Of a stretch of DNA of 64,000 nt, positions 41,861 through 51,010 are shown in pieces. The stretch covers positions 124,001 to 188,000 of the forward strand of contig JANQPF010000023.1 in NCBI GenBank assembly GCA_028285415.1. Direction: 5' to 3'. Position 1 is the stretch's first letter. Every line of letters begins with the position of its first letter. This DNA comes from Pseudomonadales bacterium. GTDB taxonomy: Bacteria > Pseudomonadota > Gammaproteobacteria > Pseudomonadales > Azotimanducaceae. Under the pieces are notes generated by a model. That model did not search any database. It saw only the letters and a list, made by a program, of their open reading frames with translations, and was not told the DNA's origin. Made by a program: the position numbers and the translations under genes.

Positions 41861-43558
41861 ATGGCCAAGGGATCGGACCTCGACCGCGTTACCGCCATTG
41901 TATTGCGGGAGATCCGTCCGCCGCTGATTGTCCTCATCGGTGTTTACTCTCTTGGTATCGGCGTGATGCTCGTCATTCCGGGAACCAATGGCGAGCCCAT
42001 GGGCATTTTTCATGCCTTCTATTTCATGACCTATACCGCAACCACCACGGGTTTTGGCGAGCTGCCGGTGGAGTTCAGCGACGCGCAGCGCTTGTGGGCA
42101 ACGGTTTGCCTGTACATGAGCGTGGTGGCCTGGATATACGCCATCGGCACCATCATCAGCAAAGTTCAGAATCCACACTTCACCCGTGCCATTGCGCAAG
42201 CCCGCTTCGCCCGCAACGTCCGGCGCATACACGATCCGTTCGTGATCATCTGCGGATTCGGTGACACGGGCAGTCTCCTCGCTCGCGGTTTGAGCGACCG
42301 TCGTCGCACCGCGGTAATCATCGACACTGACGTCGAGCGCATCAAGGCGCTGTCGATGCGTGACTACAAGGTGACGATGCCAGGCCTAGAAGGTGACGCC
42401 AGCGTACCCAAGGTGCTGCAGGATGCTGGGCTGACGCGGCCAAACTGCAAGGGGATTGTGCTCCTTACCGGTGACGAGGCCGTCAACCTCAAGATTGCCG
42501 TCATGACCCGGCTCCTGAACCCCAAGCTGCAGATCGTCTGCCGCTCGGTCGATCGCGCGCACGAAGCGGAGCTACAGGGTCTGGGTTCTGTCGATATCAT
42601 AGACCCCTTCGCCACCTGGGCGCGCGAGCTTGGCCTGGCGCTTTATCAGCCTGCCCTGCACACCCTCGATGAATGGCTGGTCGGCGCTCACGGCGTTACG
42701 CTCGAAAATCTCGTATCGCACCCACGCGGCCGCTGGATTCTCTGCGGGTTCGGCCAGATGGGACAAACCTTGTACCGCATGCTGGAAAAGTGGGGTGTGG
42801 ACATGGTTGTCATCGATCCCAATATCGAGGCCGCGGACCATGTCAGCAACGGCATTGCCGGTTTGGCAACGCGCGCGAATCTGGAGGCAGCAGGTATCGC
42901 TGAAGCCGCCGGCGTAGTCGCCGCCACCAACCGCGATACCGACAATCTTGCCATCCTGTTGGCGGCGCGCACGCTGAATCAGGATTCCCACCTCATCGTG
43001 CGCCAGAATCACCACGAGAACGAGCTGGCGTTCTCAGCGGCCTCTGCGGATCTCATCATGCAGCCGAGTCTCGTCACCGCCAGGCGCATACTCCTCCAGC
43101 TGATCTCACCGATCATTCAAGCCTGGCTCGACCACCTGGAAGCGCATCCAGACATGCTCGAGAATGACGTGTTTCCGCGCCTGCGCGCCAACGTCGGCGA
43201 CATCAATCCCGCACTCTGGACCGTGCGCATCGGCCCTGACGAAGCCTATGCGGTGTCCGAGCACCTCAAACACTCGAGCGTTACCGTCGCGGATTTGCTG
43301 CGCGACCCGCGCAACCGCAACCAGAGCCTTCCGTGCGTGGCGCTGGCGCTGCAGCGCGGTGACAACATCAGCATGCTGCCGTCGGACAAGGATGCCATCG
43401 TCGACGGCGATGAGGTGCTTTTCTGCAGCCGCAGCGGCGCTGAGCAACAGATTCGTGCCAACCTGGCCAACGTTTATACGTTCGGCTATCTCGCCGACGG
43501 CACGGTGCCGACCCGCAGCGCGCTTCTGAGCAAACTGTTTCCGCGATCTTCAACTTGA
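41861..43558 (+). CDS. Potassium-channel-like protein with two RCK/TrkA domains
   Basis: A 565-aa protein with two transmembrane helices (about residues 20-40 and 78-99) around a pore loop at about 52-68. The filter reads TTTGFGE rather than TVGYGD. Two RCK modules follow, with nucleotide loops VIICGFGDTGSLLARG (about 128-143) and WILCGFGQMGQTLYRM (about 292-307), each with a TrkA-C-like region. The dyad filter change suggests altered selectivity or a gating variant. It is a housekeeping-type unit interposed in the catabolic island. It is followed by a VOC protein 13 bases downstream. Confidence 0.88.
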   Translation: MAKGSDLDRVTAIVLREIRPPLIVLIGVYSLGIGVMLVIPGTNGEPMGIFHAFYFMTYTATTTGFGELPVEFSDAQRLWATVCLYMSVVAWIYAIGTIISKVQNPHFTRAIAQARFARNVRRIHDPFVIICGFGDTGSLLARGLSDRRRTAVIIDTDVERIKALSMRDYKVTMPGLEGDASVPKVLQDAGLTRPNCKGIVLLTGDEAVNLKIAVMTRLLNPKLQIVCRSVDRAHEAELQGLGSVDIIDPFATWARELGLALYQPALHTLDEWLVGAHGVTLENLVSHPRGRWILCGFGQMGQTLYRMLEKWGVDMVVIDPNIEAADHVSNGIAGLATRANLEAAGIAEAAGVVAATNRDTDNLAILLAARTLNQDSHLIVRQNHHENELAFSAASADLIMQPSLVTARRILLQLISPIIQAWLDHLEAHPDMLENDVFPRLRANVGDINPALWTVRIGPDEAYAVSEHLKHSSVTVADLLRDPRNRNQSLPCVALALQRGDNISMLPSDKDAIVDGDEVLFCSRSGAEQQIRANLANVYTFGYLADGTVPTRSALLSKLFPRSST

Positions 43559-43571
43559 GAAGGAGCCACCC

Positions 43572-44135
43572 ATGAGCGCGCTATTTGGTCCGGTCGTCCA
43601 ACAGGGTTACGTCGTTCCCGACGTGGAGGCGGCGATGCGGCACTGGCTGGCCCGCGGAGTGGGGCCGTTTGTCTTCGTCGATATCAGCAATTTCCCGGGC
43701 AGCTACGACGGTGAACCCATCATGGCGGCCATGCAAGCTGGCTTCGCCTATTCAGGCGACCAGCAGATTGAGGTGATTACGCCCGACGCAAGTCACCCCT
43801 CCATCTACAAAGACTTTCTGAAGCACACGCCACAGGGCGGCTTGCAGCATCTGGCATTCTGGGTCGATGACATCGATGCGAGTCTCGCGGAGCTCGACCA
43901 GCGGGAGGTTAACTACAAAGTCTGGCAACGCTACGGCGAACCGCCAGACTATCAGGCACATGCCTACATTGATCTCGCCGACGCGCCTGGTGTCATGATC
44001 CAGCTCATGGCGCGCAGCGACTTTTACGACATGATGTTTGGTCTGCTGCATGAGGCCGCCCGGACATGGGACGGCAGCACCGATCCAATCCGGGTAATGG
44101 ATCCCGCCTCCGGATCGCTGATCGCGCGCCGCTAG
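43572..44135 (+). CDS. VOC family (glyoxalase/dioxygenase superfamily) protein
   Basis: A 187-aa VOC-fold protein. The N-terminus GYVVPDVEAAMRHWLARGVGPF is the first beta-alpha-beta module; GGLQHLAFWVDDIDASLAEL carries a conserved metal His. The final strand DAPGVMIQLMARS lacks the usual Glu in ExxE form, so metal binding is incomplete or different. It is likely an isomerase, hydrolase or dioxygenase acting on a pathway intermediate. Preceded by AAGGAG. It converges with the carnitine-dehydrogenase-like gene 1 base downstream. Confidence 0.82.
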   Translation: MSALFGPVVQQGYVVPDVEAAMRHWLARGVGPFVFVDISNFPGSYDGEPIMAAMQAGFAYSGDQQIEVITPDASHPSIYKDFLKHTPQGGLQHLAFWVDDIDASLAELDQREVNYKVWQRYGEPPDYQAHAYIDLADAPGVMIQLMARSDFYDMMFGLLHEAARTWDGSTDPIRVMDPASGSLIARR

Positions 44136-44136
44136 C

Positions 44137-45108
44137 TCAGTCGGGTTGGAACTTCCGTTCAAACTTGTTGAGCCCAACCCCGGCCCCCGCATTCTGCGCT
44201 TTCAACGCGCGCAGAAGCGCAACCAGATTGCGGTCGCGCTGTGCGCGCTGCGCGTCCACGGTCAAATCTCCAGCCTGCTCATCTGACTGCGATACGATTC
44301 TGTCGATCAGCTCGGGGGACAGCTCCGGCACGTCCGTGAGCTTGCTCCAGGGCCATTCGAGCGCCGGACCGAACTGCTCGAGAAAGTGACGGAACCCCCG
44401 CTCACCGCCGCCGAGGCGATAGGTTTCGAAAAGTCCCATCTGCGCCCAACGCAACCCGAAACCATTGCGGATGACCGCGTCGATTTCACCGGTGCTCGCT
44501 ACACCATCGTGAACCAGCCAGAGGGCTTCACGCCAGATCGCTTCGAGCAAACGATCCGCAATGTGCGCATCAATTTCATGGCGCACGTGCGTCGGATGCA
44601 TGCCGATGTCGGCCAGGAGGGCCATCGCCCGGTCGCGGATCTGCACGCGTGTCGCTTTGCCCGGCACCACCTCTACCCCGGGCAGCAGGTAGACCGGATT
44701 AAACGGATGGCACACGAGCAGCTGTGTCGCAACGGGCGTTTCAGCGGCAAGCTCAGAGGGCTTGAAGCCCGAGGTGGAGGATGCAAGGGGGATGTCCGCC
44801 GGCAACGCATCAGCGATGGTCGTGAAGAGTTCACGCTTAACGGCAAAATCTTCGGGAATGCTCTCCTGCACCCAGTCCGCGGCGTGCACCGCCTCAGCCG
44901 GATCTTTGCAGATGCTGAACTCGCCACGAACAGGCAGCGGCACGTCATAGAGCTCAGAAAGCAGTGCACGTGCTTCGGCAGAAACGGCCAGAGCGCGGTC
45001 CACCGCACGCTGGTCCGGATCCCAGAGCGCAACGTCCCAGCCGTGGCAGACAAAACGCGCGGCCCATCCCGCACCGATGACCCCGGCCCCCAGTACCGCC
45101 GCTTTCAT
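44137..45108 (-). CDS. 3-hydroxyacyl-CoA dehydrogenase family protein, L-carnitine dehydrogenase-like
   Basis: A 323-aa NAD-dependent dehydrogenase. Coenzyme loop LGAGVIGAGWAARF at residues 5-18; SSTSGFKPSEL and CHPFNPVYLLPGVEVVPG carry the catalytic Ser and His. The last motif is characteristic of L-carnitine 3-dehydrogenases, which make 3-dehydrocarnitine. It overlaps the upstream BKACE gene by 4 bases; the carnitine cdh system has this same pair. It is the terminal gene of the eight-gene leftward operon. Whether the substrate is carnitine or a similar beta-hydroxy acid from this pathway is open. Confidence 0.85.
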   Translation of the reverse strand: MKAAVLGAGVIGAGWAARFVCHGWDVALWDPDQRAVDRALAVSAEARALLSELYDVPLPVRGEFSICKDPAEAVHAADWVQESIPEDFAVKRELFTTIADALPADIPLASSTSGFKPSELAAETPVATQLLVCHPFNPVYLLPGVEVVPGKATRVQIRDRAMALLADIGMHPTHVRHEIDAHIADRLLEAIWREALWLVHDGVASTGEIDAVIRNGFGLRWAQMGLFETYRLGGGERGFRHFLEQFGPALEWPWSKLTDVPELSPELIDRIVSQSDEQAGDLTVDAQRAQRDRNLVALLRALKAQNAGAGVGLNKFERKFQPD

Positions 45109-46013
45109 ACCGGATCGCGTTTACGCAGCTTAAGCTTCTCGCGGACGGCTGCCGGACCCAGAACTTGCGCCCCCAGACCTTCGATAATGCCCACCGCCCG
45201 CTCGACGAGCTGCGCATTCGTGGCGAGCTGTCCACGTCCGAGGTAAAGGTTGTCCTCGAGGCCAACGCGTACGTTTCCGCCCGCAAGCACCGCCGCGCCG
45301 ACATATGGCATCTGGTGGGCGCCGAGGCTGAACGCCGACCAGATCCAATCGTCGGGAACATTGTTGACCATCGCAAGCAGCGTCTGCAGATCGTCGGGGG
45401 CACCCCACGGCACGCCCATGCACAGCTGCACGAGCACCGGCGGCGGCAGAACCCCCTCGGCGACGAGCTGTTGGGCAAACCAGAGATGCCCGGTATCGAA
45501 CGCCTCAATTTCCGCCTGCACGCCCAGCGAGGCAATCTGCTCACCCATCGCGCGCAGCATCCCTGGGGTATTGGTCATGACGTAATCCACCTCGGCGAAA
45601 TTCATCGTGCCGCAATCGAGCGTGCAGATTTCCGGCAGACACAGCGCAATCGGCTCCATGCGTTCGCTGGCGCCCGCCATGTCTGTGCCACCGGCAGGAG
45701 GAAGCGGCGCCTCCACCGGGCCGAGATACAGGTCGCCGCCCATGCCGGTCGTCAAATTGAGGACTACGTCCGTATCTGATGCTCTGATCAACTCGGTGAG
45801 CTCGCGGTAGAGCGCAGGATCACGACTCGGCGCACCGGTGTCAGGATCGCGCACATGACAGTGCACAACCGCAGCACCAGCGCGTGCAGCTTCCAACGCG
45901 CTGTCAGCAATCTGTCGCGGGCTGCGCGGCACGTGTTCGCTGCGATCCTGGGTTGCCCCAGATCCCGTGACCGCGCAGGTAATGAAAACTTCTTCGTTGA
46001 GCGCCAGCGGCAT
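45105..46013 (-). CDS. BKACE family beta-keto acid cleavage enzyme (DUF849)
   Basis: A 302-aa TIM-barrel enzyme: VVHCHVRDPDTG (zinc ligands HxH, about residues 50-61), NLTTGMGGD, CTLDCGTMNF, and VRVGLEDNLYLGRG near the end (Glu in the active site). BKACE enzymes condense a beta-keto acid with acetyl-CoA to give acetoacetate and a new CoA ester. The dehydrocarnitine cleavage enzyme (CdhC) belongs here. Pairing with the dehydrogenase at 44137 supports oxidation of a beta-hydroxy acid followed by cleavage. It lies 3 bases after the SDR gene in the same operon. Confidence 0.88.
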   Translation of the reverse strand: MPLALNEEVFITCAVTGSGATQDRSEHVPRSPRQIADSALEAARAGAAVVHCHVRDPDTGAPSRDPALYRELTELIRASDTDVVLNLTTGMGGDLYLGPVEAPLPPAGGTDMAGASERMEPIALCLPEICTLDCGTMNFAEVDYVMTNTPGMLRAMGEQIASLGVQAEIEAFDTGHLWFAQQLVAEGVLPPPVLVQLCMGVPWGAPDDLQTLLAMVNNVPDDWIWSAFSLGAHQMPYVGAAVLAGGNVRVGLEDNLYLGRGQLATNAQLVERAVGIIEGLGAQVLGPAAVREKLKLRKRDPV

Positions 46014-46016
46014 GGT

Positions 46017-46859
46017 TCAGCCGCCAAAGCCGAAGTGGAGAGAATTGTCGGCAGCGAGCGCTGCAACTCTCTTCTGCAAGACGTTCTTCCACTCCGGGTG
46101 AGTAATGATCCAGAAGTCGTTAGAGCGGATCGCGTTGACGATCATGTCAGCTACCGCGGCAGGATCTTTACCCTGCTCTGCGAGGAGCTTGCCAGCATGA
46201 TTCTCGAAAGCCGCCTCCGCGGCCGAAGACTCGTGATCGGCGGCAGACTCCGCCGGACGATTGCGCTTGCTGGACACAATCTGCGTGTTGATGGCGCCAG
46301 GGCACAACACGGATGCCGACACAGGCGACTTTTCGGCATCGAGCTCCAGCCGCAACGTTTCCGTCAACGCCACAACACCAAACTTCGCGACGTTGTATGG
46401 CCCAATAGACGGGGACGCCTGCAATCCAGCCGTCGAGGCGGTGTTGACGATGTGGCCTTCGCCGCTCGCCTTGATGAGCGGTAGAAACGCTTTTACCCCG
46501 TAGATGACGCTCCAGAGGTCGACGCCAAGCACCCACTCCCAGTCAGAGATGGACAGCGCGTCGATGGGTCCTGATACGACCACACCCGCATTGTTGTGCA
46601 CAACGTGCACAGCGCCGAACGCTTCCATAGTCCGCTCCGCGAGCGCCTGTACCGCCTCCCAGCTGGAGACGTCCGTTGGCACGCCAAGCACTTCATGCCC
46701 GGCAGCGGTCAGATCACTGACCGCTTCCGCCAGCGCCGCTTCCTCGATGTCTGCAAGCACAACTTTCATGCCCTCCCCCGCCAGCCGTGTGGCTGTGGCT
46801 CGTCCTATGCCGCTCGCACTGCCCGTGACAACCGCAACTTTCCCTGCAAAATCCTGCAT
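46017..46859 (-). CDS. SDR family oxidoreductase
   Basis: A 280-aa classical SDR: VTGSASGIGRATATRLAGEG, NNAGVVVSG, VNTASTAGL and catalytic YNVAK. The long C-terminal part after TLRLELDAEKSP (including a Glu/Ala-rich stretch) resembles SDRs that oxidise hydrophobic or bulky alcohols. Start is the ATG at 46859; the open frame further upstream overlaps the FAD monooxygenase and is not used. It is the sixth gene of the leftward operon, 40 bases after the monooxygenase. Confidence 0.9.
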   Translation of the reverse strand: MQDFAGKVAVVTGSASGIGRATATRLAGEGMKVVLADIEEAALAEAVSDLTAAGHEVLGVPTDVSSWEAVQALAERTMEAFGAVHVVHNNAGVVVSGPIDALSISDWEWVLGVDLWSVIYGVKAFLPLIKASGEGHIVNTASTAGLQASPSIGPYNVAKFGVVALTETLRLELDAEKSPVSASVLCPGAINTQIVSSKRNRPAESAADHESSAAEAAFENHAGKLLAEQGKDPAAVADMIVNAIRSNDFWIITHPEWKNVLQKRVAALAADNSLHFGFGG

Positions 46860-46899
46860 ATCCAGACTCCAGAATGAGTAACATGTCCCTAAACGGGGC

Positions 46900-48156
46900 T
46901 CAAGGTAAATTGGACCAGATCGGCTCGCCGGCAATCTCCGTCGTAAACGCCTCGGAAAAAACCTCTGCCGGCAGCGCTTCCGGACCTCTGAAAGCGGCCG
47001 CCACGGGCGCGGCAAGCTCAGGTCGGGCATCAATCCGCTCGTGAATCTCCTGACGGAGCGCGCGCCCCGCCTCCCCGAAGGCCGCGTCCCGCAGGCTTGC
47101 AATCCGACACGCGACGCGCAGGCGCGACATACGCTCCCGACGTTCCGCGACGTAGTCATCGAAGATCGCCTGTGACCACTGGTCGGCGTCCAACAGCGCA
47201 TCGCGCACCAGTCGCACGTCGCGATGGGTAATCGACAATCCCTGCCCCAGAATCGGATCGTTGCGACCGGCGGCATCGCCGATCAGCACCACCCCTTCGC
47301 GCACGGGGTGATCCACCCAGGAGTCGTGGTTGGGGTAAGCAATACATGGGCTCGCGGGTGTCGCGTTGTAAATCGCCGCGGCGTGCGGCACACAGTCAAT
47401 GCGCCAGCTTCTGAGAAAGTTGTGTGGACCCTCCGGCCCCAGCAGCCGGGTGCGATCTTCTTTCGGCCAGCCGAGGTAGATACGCACGCGACCTTCGCCC
47501 TGCGGAAAGGCCAGCACATGCGCATCACCCTCCGACGCAATCACCTGCAGATCCTCGGGCCAGTCGTGGGCGTCCTCAACCAGCATGCCGGAAAAGAGAT
47601 GGTGCTCTTCATCGTGGGTCAGCTCAGCGCCGACCTGTTTTGCCACCACCCCGTTGCGGCCGTCGGCTCCGACCACCCAGCGCGGCTCGAGACTGAAATC
47701 GCGGCCCTGCCAGCTGAACTCCACACGCGGCGGGGTACCGGGCGTGACCTTCAGACGTTGTATTCCTCGAAAGAGCTGCGCGCCCGCCTGCTCAGCGCAG
47801 CGATTCAGCAGATTACACGCCTTCGGATGCCCGATGCAGAGCGGCTGCTCCGCCGGCGTGTTCCGCCAGTCGAGCGTTGCCGCCTCAGCCTGTTCCCGGG
47901 TAAGAAACTCACTGTATCCGACGTGGCGCAGTGGCCGGTGTGCGCCCGCCGCTTCGTAGACGCCGGTCAAGCCGAGCCGGTCCGCTTCAGCCACTCCCCA
48001 TGGCGCCATCCACTCGCCCCGCACGACGTCCTTGTGTTCGAGCGTCTTCTCCAGCACAACCACGCGCAATGCCGCCTCGCTGAGCGCATGCGCCAGCGCG
48101 CTGCCGCCAATACCGGCACCAACGATGACCACGTCGGGATTCTGATCCAGCTCCAC
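46900..48156 (-). CDS. FAD-dependent monooxygenase (PHBH/UbiH fold)
   Basis: A 418-aa flavoprotein. Motifs: dinucleotide loop VVIVGAGIGGSALAHAL (about residues 8-24), the DG motif in VVGADGRNGVVA, and the second FAD motif VVLIGDAAGRNDPILGQGL. These define group A flavoprotein hydroxylases and related dehydrogenases. The GTG start at 48156 is chosen because GGGGAGG lies just upstream. It follows the ferredoxin by 39 bases. It could hydroxylate a ring or epoxidise an intermediate made by the P450s. It is not a ferredoxin reductase by motif. Confidence 0.88.
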   Translation of the reverse strand: MELDQNPDVVIVGAGIGGSALAHALSEAALRVVVLEKTLEHKDVVRGEWMAPWGVAEADRLGLTGVYEAAGAHRPLRHVGYSEFLTREQAEAATLDWRNTPAEQPLCIGHPKACNLLNRCAEQAGAQLFRGIQRLKVTPGTPPRVEFSWQGRDFSLEPRWVVGADGRNGVVAKQVGAELTHDEEHHLFSGMLVEDAHDWPEDLQVIASEGDAHVLAFPQGEGRVRIYLGWPKEDRTRLLGPEGPHNFLRSWRIDCVPHAAAIYNATPASPCIAYPNHDSWVDHPVREGVVLIGDAAGRNDPILGQGLSITHRDVRLVRDALLDADQWSQAIFDDYVAERRERMSRLRVACRIASLRDAAFGEAGRALRQEIHERIDARPELAAPVAAAFRGPEALPAEVFSEAFTTEIAGEPIWSNLP

Positions 48157-48195
48157 ACTCCCTCCCCTGTGCAAGCCCGTAGCCGGGCGTCCGGC

Positions 48196-48390
48196 TTACT
48201 CGACGATTGAGATGGCAACCGCGGGACAGACTTCCCGCGCCTCTTCCGCATGCTGCACGAGTGTCGCGTCGTTGAGCTCGTCTACCAGCACCTGCGGAAA
48301 GCCTTCGTCATCCATCTTGAAAAGCTCGGGATGATTGTAATAACACTCGCCGGATTTGTAGCACTTGTCTTTGTCGATGACGACCTTCAC
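48196..48390 (-). CDS. Single-cluster ferredoxin, P450 redox partner type
   Basis: A 64-aa ferredoxin. Cluster ligands are visible in CYKSGECYYNHPELF and CPAVAI: a C-x5-C, then a distant CP, three cysteines in all, the pattern of [3Fe-4S] ferredoxins that serve bacterial P450s. It starts with a GTG overlapping the upstream P450 stop (GTGA). The tight coupling makes the P450 at 48387, and perhaps the other P450s of the operon, its electron acceptors. No ferredoxin reductase gene is in the window. Confidence 0.88.
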   Translation of the reverse strand: MKVVIDKDKCYKSGECYYNHPELFKMDDEGFPQVLVDELNDATLVQHAEEAREVCPAVAISIVE

Positions 48391-49667
48391 CGGTCGAACT
48401 CCAGCCACAGCTCGGCAGGTGCGCGAAAGCCGCCGGAATCGATGGAGGGTGCGGTGATGCCCACATGCTCTGCAAACTTGGGCCGAAGGTTCTTCACCCG
48501 CTCCGCAAGCAGTTTGCAAGCAATGGCCGCCTCCTGGCGCGCCATGGCATAACCCATGCAGAAGTGTTGACCGATGCCGAAACCAAGGTGACCGTTTTTG
48601 CCGTCCTTGTAGCGGCCGGAACGGTTTTCCCGCCCCATGTGCAGATCGTCGCGGTGAATGTCGAAGGTATCGGGATTCTCGAACGCGCGTTCGTCACGGT
48701 TGCCCGCCCCGAGATAAAGAATGACCCCCGCGCGCTCGGGAATGACCTTGCCGTGAACCGGTATCTCCCGGGTGGTGAAGCGAAACTGGGCATGCACCAC
48801 CGGGTCGTAGCGCATCATTTCGGTGAACACGTTTTCCCACAATGACGACTCGGCCACGACGTCAGCGTATTGATCGGGACGGGTGTACATCAGGTGGTAC
48901 CACATGTTGGCGATGGCTTTGTCCGTCGTATCGCCACCGGCAGCAAGCAGGAGCGCAACGAAACCTTTGACCTCCTCCGGCGTCATGCGCGTTCCGTTCA
49001 TTTCCGCCACGCAGATGCGCGACAGCAGATCCTCTCCTGGGTTTTTCGTGCGCTCTTCGATCATGGGATCGATGTAGTCCCACATATCGTTGCGGGCTTT
49101 GAGGCCCCGGGCGAGATGTTCTCCGCCGAATCCGAGACCGGCAATCAAATACTGGTACCACTGAACGAAGGTGTCTTCATCTTCCCGGGGTAACCCGAGC
49201 ATGTTCGAGATTACCCGGATCGGCACCTGGCTCGAGAACTGGCTGACAATCTCGACCTCACCATCATCGATGAACCGGTCGATCACTTCGTTGGAGATCT
49301 GGTCGATCATCGGCAGGAAGTCGTTCAGCTTCTGCCCGACAAACTGGCCTGCCACGATGTTTCTGAGACGCCGATGCTCGTCGCTGTTGCCATATTCGAG
49401 AATGTTGGGGCCGAAGACGTGACTCGAGCCGAAGTCGTATGGGCCGTCGGGCTTGTACATGGCCCGGTCGTAGCTCTCATTGTCCTGAAACGCGCCATCC
49501 ACGTCCCAATAGCGCGACAGGATCCAGCGGTTGTGAAAGCGGTCATGGTAGACCGGGTGGTAGTCCCGCAGCTGCTTGTAAACAGGAAACGGGTCGCGTT
49601 GAAATTCCTCTGAGTCGAAGACCCTCGGATCGAGCTCAGGACCCAGGTCAGCTACCGGTTCCGCCAT
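48387..49667 (-). CDS. Cytochrome P450
   Basis: A 426-aa P450, the third of a tandem triplet: I-helix LLAAGGDTTDK, K-helix TEMMRY, haem loop FGIGQHFCMGYAMARQE with Cys370. The N-terminus (PRVFDSEEFQRDPFPVYKQL, HPVYHDRFHN) is clearly paralogous to the first gene of the triplet at 51011 (PRIFDSPEFFRNPYPYYRIL, YPVYHDKLHN). It is coupled to a ferredoxin gene at its 3' end. The upstream P450-like gene ends 10 bases before its ATG. Confidence 0.94.
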   Translation of the reverse strand: MAEPVADLGPELDPRVFDSEEFQRDPFPVYKQLRDYHPVYHDRFHNRWILSRYWDVDGAFQDNESYDRAMYKPDGPYDFGSSHVFGPNILEYGNSDEHRRLRNIVAGQFVGQKLNDFLPMIDQISNEVIDRFIDDGEVEIVSQFSSQVPIRVISNMLGLPREDEDTFVQWYQYLIAGLGFGGEHLARGLKARNDMWDYIDPMIEERTKNPGEDLLSRICVAEMNGTRMTPEEVKGFVALLLAAGGDTTDKAIANMWYHLMYTRPDQYADVVAESSLWENVFTEMMRYDPVVHAQFRFTTREIPVHGKVIPERAGVILYLGAGNRDERAFENPDTFDIHRDDLHMGRENRSGRYKDGKNGHLGFGIGQHFCMGYAMARQEAAIACKLLAERVKNLRPKFAEHVGITAPSIDSGGFRAPAELWLEFDR

Positions 49668-49677
49668 GACAATTCCC

Positions 49678-51000
49678 CTATGTATTGACTGGCAGCTGCC
49701 AGCACGTATGCATCTCCCCGACGCTGAGCGCGCTGAGCCGCGGCTCGACGCCGTCAGCCAGCTTAAGCTCCGGACATTGCTCCACCAGCGCCATCGACGC
49801 GGCCACGGCGGCGTCCCTCACCAGCGCGTAGCGCGATCGCGGCCGGTCTTCTGGAACTGCCGGATGTTTCGACGGTTTGCCGAGACCGAAAGCGATACCG
49901 GACGCCAGCCCATCCGCACGGTACTGACCGCGCGGCTCCCGCTGGCACATATCGCGGCGGTCGACGACAAATCGGTCCGGGTCTTCAAACACACGCGGAT
50001 CCCGGTTGGCTGCCGCAGCAGAGCACATCATGAGTGCACCTTCCGGCAGCAGGCGTCCGAATCGCTCCACTTCGTGTCGCGCAAAGCGCTTTGCGGACAG
50101 CACCGGCGCCGAGTGGCGCAAGGTTTCGAGGTAAGCGAGCTTCATCAGGCGGCGATCGGATCGCGCCTTCTCGAATTCGTCCGGATGAGTAAGGAGCAGA
50201 AACCAGAGGTTGGCGAGTGTTCCGTGCAACGTCTCGTGGTCACCTTCAAGAAGCGTGGCGGCAACGTCCGCACCCGACGCCGGCCCACCGTCGAGCTCTG
50301 CGTTCGCAATGACCGACACCAGGTCTTCTCCTTCACCACCGCGCCGCGCCGAGACCAGCGGATCGAAGAGTTCAGCCATCCCGGCGAGCGCCGCTTCCCC
50401 TTTGCGCTGCAGCTCCGGCTGCCAGCCGGCACCCCGCTGCGCCTGCCAGTACAACGCGTAGAAACGCTCCCGTTCCGACTCCGGCAGTGCCAGCGTTTCC
50501 GCCAGTATTGTCAAAGGCAGGCGTGCGGCAAAGTCCCGGGCAAGGTCAGCCGTCCCGTCAACCTGCATGTTGCTGATCAGCCCGGCGGCGACGTTGCCGA
50601 CATGATCGTCGAGCCCGCGGGCGATCGCCGTTTCAACCGCGAGCAGGTGGCGTAAGTCCCGACCGAAGCCTTCCAGCCCGTAAAACCAGAGCTTGCTGCG
50701 GGTTTCGAAGTTGGCTTCGTCGGCAAACACCGACGTCACATCGTCATAGCGCGTCAGCCAGTAGCGATTGCCGAGCCAGTCGCGGTAGCAGGGATAGTGT
50801 TCGCGCAGGACTTCGAGCGTCGGATAAGGATCAACGCGGTAGGCATCGGAGACGAGCTGGATCGGCTTGATCTTCTCGGTGCTCTCCCCGACCCGCTCGC
50901 GCTGGTAGACCTCGTAGGTCCGGTAGCCGCTGCCGTCCCCATCAGATTTGGTCACCACAACGCCGTTGAGGCCGGCAATGGGTTCTGCTTTTTCCGCCAC
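49678..51000 (-). CDS. P450-like protein lacking the haem-ligating cysteine
   Basis: A 440-aa P450 homologue, middle gene of the triplet. The fold is intact by motif: RVDPYPTLEVLREHYPCYRD near the N-terminus, K-helix YLETLRHSAPV with ExxR, and AAAANRDPRVFEDPDRF. The I-helix reads EGDHETLHG, a poor match to AGxETT. The haem loop begins FGLGKPSKHPAVPEDRP: from Phe371, the cysteine expected at residue 378 is Lys, and about ten extra residues follow. No other frame restores a Cys loop. It therefore probably cannot bind haem as a P450. Start is a GTG with AGGGGG upstream. Haem-less P450 homologues such as EryCII and DesVIII act as partner activators. Confidence 0.88.
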   Translation of the reverse strand: MAEKAEPIAGLNGVVVTKSDGDGSGYRTYEVYQRERVGESTEKIKPIQLVSDAYRVDPYPTLEVLREHYPCYRDWLGNRYWLTRYDDVTSVFADEANFETRSKLWFYGLEGFGRDLRHLLAVETAIARGLDDHVGNVAAGLISNMQVDGTADLARDFAARLPLTILAETLALPESERERFYALYWQAQRGAGWQPELQRKGEAALAGMAELFDPLVSARRGGEGEDLVSVIANAELDGGPASGADVAATLLEGDHETLHGTLANLWFLLLTHPDEFEKARSDRRLMKLAYLETLRHSAPVLSAKRFARHEVERFGRLLPEGALMMCSAAAANRDPRVFEDPDRFVVDRRDMCQREPRGQYRADGLASGIAFGLGKPSKHPAVPEDRPRSRYALVRDAAVAASMALVEQCPELKLADGVEPRLSALSVGEMHTCWQLPVNT

Positions 51001-51010
51001 GCGCGACCCC

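Noticed and set aside
49840-49950. Possible frameshift that would restore a haem-binding cysteine in the P450-like protein
   Set aside because: I read the other two frames of the same strand over this segment; neither gives FxxGxxxCxG or the following LAR-E helix, and the frame continues open into a plausible C-terminus.
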